Below, piece after piece: positions 1 to 4,119 of a stretch of 9,264 bases of DNA. The first letter of the stretch is position 1. Every line of letters begins with the position of its first letter. Where the stretch lies: assembly GCA_002327415.1 (NCBI GenBank), contig DCVU01000139.1, forward strand, positions 1,844-11,107. Reading direction: 5' to 3'. Position numbers and translations under genes: made by a program. Origin of the DNA: Smithella sp. UBA2180. Lineage in GTDB: Bacteria; Desulfobacterota; Syntrophia; Syntrophales; Smithellaceae. The notes under the pieces are model-generated. The model saw only the letters and a list, made by a program, of their open reading frames with translations, searched no databases and was not told the DNA's origin.

Positions 1-142
1 CAGTAGTAGGGTTGGTTGGCATATCTAAAAACCAATATAGTTTGGTTGTTGGCGTAATCGAGAGAGCGTTTGCGCTGGGTATCATACCAAACACCACAAA
101 TGCCATCCACAACACTGTCGCTAAAATCTTCATTTTTTTCAT
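1..142 (-). CDS. N-terminus of a secreted protein, probably another PEP-CTERM protein (partial)
   Basis: Reading leftward from an ATG at 142, 47 residues are open to the window edge. They form a clear Sec signal peptide: a basic start (MKKMK), a hydrophobic core (ILATVLWMAFVVFGMI) and a cleavage site after PSANA, followed by LSITPTTKLYW. A second in-frame ATG at 133 is possible. A weak AGAAGTG lies just upstream of the start. The C-terminus, where a PEP-CTERM sorting signal would be, is outside the window, so family membership is inferred. The inference rests on the signal peptide and on a promoter arrangement (sigma-54 core plus two GTCGG-N5-YTTACA boxes) matching that of the recognisable PEP-CTERM gene at 2703. 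It could be any other secreted protein. Confidence 0.7.
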   Translation of the reverse strand, partial: MKKMKILATVLWMAFVVFGMIPSANALSITPTTKLYWFLDMPTNPTT

Positions 143-209
143 ATTCACACTTCTGTATATTTATTTAGCCAAAAGCTATGTTTATAAATAATCGTTTTAA
201 ATATATATC

Positions 210-225
210 AGCAAGATACATACCA
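210..225 (-). promoter_or_regulatory. Sigma-54 (-24/-12) promoter for the leftward secreted-protein gene
   Basis: On the minus strand the sequence reads TGGTATGTATCTTGCT. This fits the sigma-54 consensus TGGCACG-N4-TTGCW with two C-to-T changes and the required GG-N10-GC spacing. Transcription would start near 199, giving a leader of about 57 nt before the ATG at 142. The PEP-CTERM gene at 2703 has an equivalent core and a leader of similar length. Confidence 0.6.
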
Positions 226-351
226 AAAAATAAATACGGCTCGTATATTTTAATTATTAACCTTAACTTAATGAATATATTAATAAATAATTATAGGAAC
301 AAGCTGATGTTGTCTGAATTGTTATCAGGCTTTTTAACATCAATGAAAAAT

Positions 352-367
352 TGTAAAGAAAACCGAC
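352..367 (-). promoter_or_regulatory. Upstream activator box, GTCGG-N5-TTTACA type (proximal)
   Basis: On the minus strand it reads GTCGGTTTTCTTTACA, about 150-170 bp upstream of the predicted start of the leftward gene. It has the same orientation toward its gene as the two boxes upstream of the PEP-CTERM gene. Proposed as an enhancer site for a sigma-54-dependent activator; PrsR is the natural candidate by context. Confidence 0.5.
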
Positions 368-461
368 GTTTTTCATGAGAAATAGCGGCAAATGAGGAGT
401 GATTGGCGTAATAAATAGTAATAACGGTAAGTTAGATAGGATAATAAGAATGGATGGAATT

Positions 462-477
462 TGTAAGGGAAACCGAC
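462..477 (-). promoter_or_regulatory. Upstream activator box, GTCGG-N5-YTTACA type (distal)
   Basis: On the minus strand it reads GTCGGTTTCCCTTACA, 110 bp farther from the gene than the proximal box. It differs from the other three boxes by a C in the first position of the right half (CTTACA). It is supported mainly by occurring as a pair in the same orientation. Confidence 0.45.
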
Positions 478-490
478 AGCGATAAAAGCA

Positions 491-518
491 AGTAACGAGT
501 GACAAGTGACGAGTGACG
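491..518. repeat. Heptamer tandem repeat (AGTGACG), four copies
   Basis: Four contiguous 7-bp units: AGTAACG, AGTGACA, AGTGACG, AGTGACG. This is a short tandemly repeated, non-coding tract. No function is visible. Confidence 0.75.
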
Positions 519-620
519 GGTTAAAAAAGGGGCGAGGGGCAAGGGATAGAAACGAAAAACTGTTTTGAGTGTTGTGTGTTGAGTTATGAAATATACGGGA
601 TGGCAGACCAGATGCCGGTT

Positions 621-640
621 GTCAGGTGTCAGGGTTCAGG
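621..640. repeat. Degenerate heptamer repeat (GTCAGGK)
   Basis: Units GTCAGGT, GTCAGGG and TTCAGG lie in tandem. Further CAGG-cored degenerate units continue through 654-690. They are probably remnants of expanding and contracting microrepeats. Confidence 0.5.
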
Positions 641-697
641 AAAGAAATAAAAAAGACAGGAAACAGGGAGCAGTAACCAGAAACCAGGGTCAATATT

Positions 698-1981
698 TTA
701 GACAGGATTAACAGGATGAACTGGATTTTGCAGTGGAGACAACAAGAACTTCCACAAAGGAACAACATGAACGGCGACGCCATTTACGGAGGTTGTGAGT
801 TCTACGCTCTTGGTAATCAACAGGCTGTTTTTAACATTTGGAAATCGATTCAGAAAAAGCTTTACGCCGTTAAAACGTTTATCCTTCCAGTCAAAGCCGG
901 TTATGTATTTGACTTCGATCGGCACAGGATCAGCCACTGAACCGATGACAAAATCAACTTCCCTGTCGCTTTCCGCATAGTAACCGCAGAGAATGTTATT
1001 CCTCTGCAATTCCATGAAAACAGCATTTTCCGCCCTGCTTCCTTCATCGCCGGAGCCTGTCAGCAACGTTTTTACACCATTATCCCAAAGATAAATCTTT
1101 TTCTGTGAATAAACTCTTTCGGAATAGGATGTCGTCCACTTTTCTACAGGCTTCACGAGAAAGGCCATTTCAAGATAACCGATATATTCCTTGACCGTAT
1201 CAACAGACAGACCAAGGATTTTGGATAATTTATTGAAACTGGTTCGTGACCCTGTGGATGCGCCGATCAGCCTCAATAAGTCCTTCAGGATATAAGACTT
1301 CTTTATGGGATGAAGCCGGGCCAGGTCACGGGCAAGAATATCCTCCAGCAGATTGGCCATATACTCCTGAGAAGGATTCAAAACCTGCTCCGGGTAGCCT
1401 CCGATGTTCAAATAATCATCCGCCATCTGCTCGTATTTATAATCCTCCGAGAGGGAAGGCGGTCCTCCCCTGAAGTGAATAAACTCCTGAAAGCTTAAAG
1501 GAAATACAGTGCTTACGATTTGCCTGCCTGTCAGTTTCCCAGCCTGTCTCGCGATCAGCGACGACGTGGAACCGGTGCAGAAAATCTTGAGCGACTCCAG
1601 GTCATAGAGGGCTTTGAGTTCCGCCTCACATTGAAGGCTTTCCTGAACTTCATCGAGGAACAGGTACAGTTTTCTGTCACGATCATGCATAAACCGCATC
1701 CGCATGTTCCGGACATGTTCTGATATCGGGATACCGGACAAACCAGGGTGATCAAGGGCAAGGTAGAAGATCTCCTTCCCGGAAACGGCTGTTTGCAAAA
1801 GGGTTTTGATAAACTGTTTGAGAAGGGTGGTCTTGCCTGTACGTCTGCTGCCGATAAAGACTTCGATCTGTTTGCGCGTGAGGTAAGTCGAAATTTTTTC
1901 GAGATACGCGCCACGGCTTATGCCGGTCTCGGTTTCCTTTCCTTCCCACCAGGGATTTAATGCATAATAAATAGCGTCCAT
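698..1981 (-). CDS. AAA+ ATPase with C-terminal DUF4143 (AAA_14 family)
   Basis: A 427-residue ATP-binding protein of the AAA_14/DUF4143 type, a large prokaryotic family common in accessory DNA and of mostly unknown role. Counting from the ATG at 1981, Walker A (GSRRTGKTT) is near residues 44-52, Walker B with its acidic pair (LYLFLDEVQ) near 105-113, and a sensor-like CTGSTSSL near 135-142. A helical, winged-helix-like stretch follows. The DUF4143 core has RAENAVFMEL near 316-325, then EVDFVI and PIEVKY, a pattern resembling a PD-(D/E)xK fold. An in-frame TTG at 2017 would add 12 residues; neither start has a clear ribosome binding site. The ATG was chosen because DAIYYALNPWW looks like the usual N-terminus. 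The last 11 residues come from a dispersed repeat. GC content looks higher than in the flanks, suggesting separate acquisition. It stands alone, with no operon partner. Confidence 0.9.
   Translation of the reverse strand: MDAIYYALNPWWEGKETETGISRGAYLEKISTYLTRKQIEVFIGSRRTGKTTLLKQFIKTLLQTAVSGKEIFYLALDHPGLSGIPISEHVRNMRMRFMHDRDRKLYLFLDEVQESLQCEAELKALYDLESLKIFCTGSTSSLIARQAGKLTGRQIVSTVFPLSFQEFIHFRGGPPSLSEDYKYEQMADDYLNIGGYPEQVLNPSQEYMANLLEDILARDLARLHPIKKSYILKDLLRLIGASTGSRTSFNKLSKILGLSVDTVKEYIGYLEMAFLVKPVEKWTTSYSERVYSQKKIYLWDNGVKTLLTGSGDEGSRAENAVFMELQRNNILCGYYAESDREVDFVIGSVADPVPIEVKYITGFDWKDKRFNGVKLFLNRFPNVKNSLLITKSVELTTSVNGVAVHVVPLWKFLLSPLQNPVHPVNPV
702..728. repeat. Nine-bp repeat (ACAGGATTA type) forming the ATPase 3' end
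   Basis: Three imperfect units, ACAGGATTA, ACAGGATGA and ACTGGATTT, lie in tandem. On the minus strand they encode Asn-Pro-Val/His-Pro-Val type residues at the extreme C-terminus of the ATPase. The unit resembles a repeat widely dispersed in bacterial intergenic DNA. Confidence 0.6.
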
Positions 1982-2036
1982 CTGGATATCTGTACATCTA
2001 ATCGAAGCTTTTGTCAAATAATTTAGATTACAGTCG

Positions 2037-2062
2037 AAATAAAGGGGACAAATAAAGGGGAC
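2037..2062. repeat. 13-bp tandem duplication at the left end of RAYT element copy 1
   Basis: AAATAAAGGGGAC occurs twice in direct tandem (2037-2049, 2050-2062). Copy 2 of the element has the sequence only once. The duplicated part includes the GGGGAC head of the terminal repeat. Confidence 0.8.
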
Positions 2063-2316
2063 AGATTTATTTATTGCTTTTTTAATCTTGTTGTGTTAGC
2101 AAGTCAGCATGCCAAGAACGTCACGAGTAGTCATTTCCGACTATCCACATCATGTAATCCAGCGAGGCCATAATAGACAAACCGTTTTTGCTTCGGATAA
2201 TGATTATCAGTATTACCTTGATTTATTGATGAAATTGAAAAGAAGATCGAAAGGCGTGTGGAATGTCGAGGTCGGGGAAGGCCAAGGAAAACAGAAAAAT
2301 AAATCTGTCCCCTTTT
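2050..2316 (+). mobile_element. Internally deleted RAYT (IS200-like) element, copy 1
   Basis: A 267-bp element, repeated at 3808-4074 with only three base differences that I can find. Its ends are a perfect 19-bp inverted repeat (AAAGGGGACAGATTTATTT, 2054-2072 and inverted at 2297-2315). Such ends are typical of REP-associated tyrosine transposase genes. Between them lie a leader, the start of a RAYT gene and, after an internal deletion, its end. It cannot encode an active transposase, so any movement would have needed a transposase supplied in trans. Confidence 0.75.
2109..2302 (+). pseudogene. RAYT transposase remnant, N- and C-termini fused out of frame (copy 1)
   Basis: From the ATG at 2109, about 38 residues match the N-terminus of REP-associated tyrosine transposases (MPRTSRVVISDYPHHVIQRG, then HNRQTVFASDNDYQYYL). 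In a different frame, from about 2222, the sequence reads FIDEIEKK, then IERRVECRGRGRPRKTEK and a TAA at 2300-2302. That is a typical RAYT C-terminus, rich in Arg, Gly and Pro. The two parts are therefore fused by an internal deletion with its joint at about 2219-2230. The deleted part should have held the HUH (His-x-His) motif and the catalytic tyrosine. The frame opened by the ATG runs on to 2375, but its later residues are just the terminal repeat read in the wrong frame. Not expected to be functional. Confidence 0.8.
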
Positions 2317-2347
2317 CGTCGAAAAATAAATCTGTCCCCTTTTCGTC
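2294..2347. repeat. 27-bp tandem duplication at the right end of RAYT element copy 1
   Basis: Two identical 27-bp units (2294-2320, 2321-2347), each containing AAATAAATCTGTCCCCTTT followed by TCGTC. A partial third unit (CTTTTCGTC) follows to 2357. Copy 2 has a single unit that diverges after CCCCTTTT. The terminal repeat has therefore grown in tandem, or a second end was placed next to the first. Confidence 0.8.
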
Positions 2348-2446
2348 GCTTTTCGTCAATAAAATAGAAACGTGAGAAACTTATATTCTGATGAACGTAT
2401 CTTCTATCGTACACAAATATTAATTTTTATAAGGAAATGTAAATTC

Positions 2447-2462
2447 GTCGGAATATTTTACA
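2447..2462 (+). promoter_or_regulatory. Upstream activator box, GTCGG-N5-TTTACA type (distal) for the PEP-CTERM gene
   Basis: Reads GTCGGAATATTTTACA, 90 bp upstream of a copy that differs at one base. It lies in a wider partial dyad: TGTAAA at 2438-2443 mirrors the TTTACA end, and ATTC-GTCG-GAAT is symmetric. It sits about 180-195 bp before the predicted transcription start, a normal enhancer distance for sigma-54 activators. Confidence 0.6.
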
Positions 2463-2481
2463 GTTTCGAAAAAACATGTAA

Positions 2482-2506
2482 ACGATTATAATTCTTATAT
2501 AATCGT
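2482..2506. promoter_or_regulatory. AT-rich dyad between the two activator boxes
   Basis: Perfect 9-bp arms (ACGATTATA and TATAATCGT) surround a 7-nt centre. The position between the two GTCGG boxes suggests a possible site for another DNA-binding protein. No counterpart was seen in the other promoter, so the role is open. Confidence 0.4.
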
Positions 2507-2536
2507 CAGAAAACGCCAATTTTGCCCATTGAAAGT

Positions 2537-2552
2537 GTCGGAATACTTTACA
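2537..2552 (+). promoter_or_regulatory. Upstream activator box, GTCGG-N5-TTTACA type (proximal) for the PEP-CTERM gene
   Basis: Reads GTCGGAATACTTTACA, differing from the distal box only at the tenth base. It ends 65 bp before the sigma-54 -24 element, or about 90-105 bp before the predicted start. Same orientation to the gene as all other boxes of this type in the window. Confidence 0.6.
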
Positions 2553-2616
2553 TTTCTAAACCTAATCAGTATATCCCATAGTAATAAACACCATAATAAT
2601 AAACGTTTTATCATAA

Positions 2617-2632
2617 AGGCATGTTTTTTGCA
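2617..2632 (+). promoter_or_regulatory. Sigma-54 (-24/-12) promoter of the PEP-CTERM gene
   Basis: AGGCATGTTTTTTGCA fits TGGCACG-N4-TTGCW with two mismatches and exact GG-N10-GC spacing. Transcription is predicted to start near 2643, leaving a leader of about 60 nt before the ATG at 2703. PEP-CTERM genes in PrsK/PrsR-containing bacteria are known to depend on RpoN, which agrees with this assignment. Confidence 0.65.
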
Positions 2633-2636
2633 TTTT

Positions 2637-2655
2637 TCTTCTAACGGTTAGAAGA
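2637..2655. promoter_or_regulatory. Palindrome at the predicted transcription start of the PEP-CTERM gene
   Basis: TCTTCTAAC-G-GTTAGAAGA is a perfect 9+1+9 dyad centred at 2646, right at the predicted sigma-54 start. The single-base centre favours a protein-binding operator over an RNA hairpin. A repressor site is possible, but no partner is known. Confidence 0.4.
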
Positions 2656-2691
2656 GTTGCAGTTTTCTAATAATTTTAAATCATAAATATT

Positions 2692-2699
2692 AAGGAGGT
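2692..2699 (+). promoter_or_regulatory. Strong ribosome binding site
   Basis: AAGGAGGT, a near-complete Shine-Dalgarno sequence, lies a few bases before the ATG at 2703 and fixes this start. Confidence 0.85.
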
Positions 2700-2702
2700 A
2701 AT

Positions 2703-3269
2703 ATGAAAAGAACTTACGTTTATTTGATGGGGAAAACACTTGGAGTGGTGGTTTTGGTTGCACTGGCATTATGTTTGTTGACTACAAATGCCAAGGCGGT
2801 CGTTGTTACATTTGATGAACTTATGGGACAAGCAGCTGTACCAAATGGCTATGGAGGTGTTACAACATGGACTGACTGGACATATTATGGTTGGGACCAA
2901 CCCCCTTATAACCCAAAATCTAATCCCGTAAGAGTTTACGATATGTCGAATAACAATGGGATGGCGTGGTCTTCGCCAGTTGAATTCAACGGCGCGTGGT
3001 TTTCTGGTTACGAGTCGGCCACCGTGTATTTTGAAGGATACTTAGGTGGAGTGCTCCAGGGAACATCAAGCGTGCTTGCTCCTTCGGCGGTGCCAACATA
3101 CCTTGCGGCAAATTTTAGTGATGTAGACCTTGTTAAGGTTATATCCCCTAGACCTGATTACTTTGTAATGGATGATGTTACTTATAATGCGGTACCTGAA
3201 CCAGCCACCCTATTGCTGTTTGGCCTTGGTTTGATTGGGGTTGCAGGAATTAGGAGAAAGATAAAGTAA
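2703..3269 (+). CDS. PEP-CTERM sorting domain-containing secreted protein
   Basis: A 188-residue exported protein with the classic tripartite C-terminal sorting signal: the VPEP motif at 164-167, a hydrophobic helix (ATLLLFGLGLIGVAGI) and a basic tail (RRKIK). Exosortase (XrtA type) is expected to cleave at the motif and release or attach the protein outside the cell. The N-terminus has a signal peptide (basic start, core VVVLVALALCLL, likely cleavage after NAKA at 32). The mature part is low in Lys and rich in Gly, Tyr, Trp and Asn. It looks like a small beta-sandwich (VTFDELMG, then GYGGVTTW and FVMDDVTYNAV), a style common in PEP-CTERM proteins; its exact role, probably in the extracellular matrix, is unknown. 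The gene is monocistronic with its own sigma-54 promoter, paired upstream boxes, strong ribosome binding site and terminator. It is bracketed by the two RAYT-derived repeats. Confidence 0.93.
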   Translation: MKRTYVYLMGKTLGVVVLVALALCLLTTNAKAVVVTFDELMGQAAVPNGYGGVTTWTDWTYYGWDQPPYNPKSNPVRVYDMSNNNGMAWSSPVEFNGAWFSGYESATVYFEGYLGGVLQGTSSVLAPSAVPTYLAANFSDVDLVKVISPRPDYFVMDDVTYNAVPEPATLLLFGLGLIGVAGIRRKIK

Positions 3270-3289
3270 CATATCCCCTTTCAGCAATG

Positions 3290-3325
3290 AATAAAGGCAG
3301 GGTCATAAATGGCTCTGCCTTTATT
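3290..3325. terminator. Intrinsic terminator after the PEP-CTERM gene (possibly bidirectional)
   Basis: Arms AATAAAGGCAG (3290-3300) and CTGCCTTTATT (3315-3325) pair perfectly over 11 bp. Four more pairs, two of them wobble, close a 6-nt loop (ATAAAT). The right arm ends in a T-rich tail, and the A-rich left arm gives the same shape on the other strand. It begins 20 nt after the stop codon. Confidence 0.8.
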
Positions 3326-3331
3326 TTATAT

Positions 3332-3424
3332 CGCCCGGCTGAGCCGAGGACCGCAGGACCTTGTGCTCCAGCTAATTGTTCCCGAAGCGCGCAGCACTTC
3401 GGGAACAATTATTCAAACCGGGCG
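3332..3424. repeat. 93-nt GC-rich foldback with a 15-bp perfect hairpin
   Basis: Outer arms CGCCCGG (3332-3338) and CCGGGCG (3418-3424) enclose a perfect 15-bp hairpin (TAATTGTTCCCGAAG at 3373-3387, inverted at 3397-3411) with a 9-nt loop. The composition is much richer in GC than the flanks. No T-run follows on the plus strand, so it does not look like a simple terminator. It may be an intergenic repeat or a structured RNA element. Confidence 0.6.
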
Positions 3425-3425
3425 G

Positions 3426-3447
3426 AAATAGGGGACGTACATCAGTT
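3426..3447. repeat. GGGGAC-headed sequence resembling another RAYT-type end
   Basis: The stretch has a GGGGACGTACATC core preceded by AAATA. It shares the GGGGAC head with the other transposase-associated ends in this window but then differs in sequence. It is probably a solo end of a different RAYT subfamily. Support is by resemblance only. Confidence 0.35.
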
Positions 3448-3500
3448 TATAAGTTAATCACCGATTTTCGCGGAGCTATAACCGTCATTTTGAGATAAGA

Positions 3501-3576
3501 TTTTGACAATTCGGGGGACATAACACTTAATTCAATATTTTTGACAATTCGGGGGACATAACACTTAATTCAATAT
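3501..3576. repeat. 38-bp perfect tandem duplication at the end of the second RAYT
   Basis: Two identical 38-bp units (3501-3538, 3539-3576), each with GGGGGACATAACACTTAATT as core. The second unit overlaps the stop codon of the RAYT fragment on the minus strand. The unit is thus the 3' flank of that transposase type, present twice. Confidence 0.85.
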
Positions 3577-3807
3577 TTTTGTTTTTTCTTGGGGCCGGGT
3601 CTTTTCCTCTGCAACAAGCGCCCCGTTAGTTTTTCAATCTTTTTTACAAAATCATCACTACCTACAGGACGACCAGTTTTAGTAGAGCTCTTTATCTTGT
3701 GTATGTCATCACCTGTTTCAATCCGCTCATCCAAATACGTCCGCCAATCTTTTACCAAACCATATAGGTTTTTGCTTTTAACCAAAACATCTTTCTTAAT
3801 ATCACCT
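3570..3807 (-). pseudogene. C-terminal fragment of a second, different RAYT transposase
   Basis: Reading leftward from 3806, about 78 residues are open to a TGA at 3570-3572. They include VLVKSKNLYGLVKDWRTYL, then TGRPVGSDDFVKKIEKL and a basic end GRLLQRKRPGPKKKQKY. The TGRP-xG-xxxF-xxxIE pattern and GPKK tail are characteristic of RAYT C-termini. An apparent TTG start at 3785 is not real, because the family sequence continues upstream without a break to 3806. There it stops exactly where RAYT element copy 2 begins (3808). The N-terminal part with the HUH motif is absent and I do not find it beyond copy 2. Probably truncated by insertion of, or recombination with, copy 2. Not functional. Confidence 0.75.
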
Positions 3808-4074
3808 AAATAAAGGGGACAGATTTATTTATTGCTTTTTTAATCTTGTTGTGTTAGCAAGTTAGCATGCCAAGAACGTCACGAGTAGTCATTTCCGACT
3901 ATCCACATCATGTAATCCAGCGAGGCCATAATAGACAAACCGTTTTTGCTTCGGATGAGGATTATCAGTATTACCTTGATTTATTGATGAAATTGAAAAG
4001 AAGATCGAAAGGCGTGTGGAATGTCGAGGTCGGGGAAGGCCAAGGAAAACAGAAAAATAAATCTGTCCCCTTTT
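3808..4074 (+). mobile_element. Internally deleted RAYT (IS200-like) element, copy 2
   Basis: Second 267-bp copy, exactly 1758 bp from copy 1, in the same orientation and with the same internal-deletion joint. I count three differences: one in the leader before the ATG and two in the codons near 3957-3960. The 19-bp terminal inverted repeats (3812-3830, 4055-4073) are intact and not duplicated, unlike in copy 1. Its left edge abuts the truncated second RAYT. Confidence 0.75.
3867..4060 (+). pseudogene. RAYT transposase remnant, N- and C-termini fused out of frame (copy 2)
   Basis: Same structure as the remnant at 2109: an N-terminal piece (MPRTSRVVISDYPHHVIQRG onward, with DEDYQYYL in place of DNDYQYYL) joined to a frame-shifted C-terminal piece ending RGRGRPRKTEK with a TAA at 4058-4060. 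The ATG frame itself would run on to 4127 through the terminal repeat, overlapping the TPR gene end by a few bases, which is unlikely to matter. The central catalytic region is missing. Confidence 0.8.
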
Positions 4075-4119
4075 TGGCTTTTTGTCTTATTTACCCATTC
4101 AGCTTGAGAAAAGCCATAA

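Larger units (their letters stand above)
143..697. other. Gene-free region: promoter of the leftward gene, then repeat debris
   Basis: No convincing coding region is present. The part nearest the leftward gene is very AT-rich and holds the sigma-54 core and upstream boxes annotated separately. From about 491 onward the sequence turns into degenerate short tandem repeats built on GTGAC and CAGG cores, which run into the 3' end of the ATPase gene. Small open frames at 178-378 and 263-505 have no ribosome binding site or recognisable protein character. Confidence 0.6.

Noticed and set aside
178..378. 66-residue open frame on the plus strand
   Set aside because: AT-rich low-complexity translation, no ribosome binding site, and it overlaps the sigma-54 core and an activator box of the leftward gene.
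263..505. 80-residue open frame on the minus strand
   Set aside because: No ribosome binding site or family character; it spans both activator boxes and part of the heptamer repeat.
1555..1914. 119-residue minus-strand frame and several plus-strand frames within 1246-1960
   Set aside because: Shadows of the ATPase gene in other frames; the ATPase frame has all the family motifs.
2037..2347. Short repeats around GGGGACAG considered as a CRISPR array
   Set aside because: Units are terminal inverted repeats and direct tandem duplications without unique spacers.
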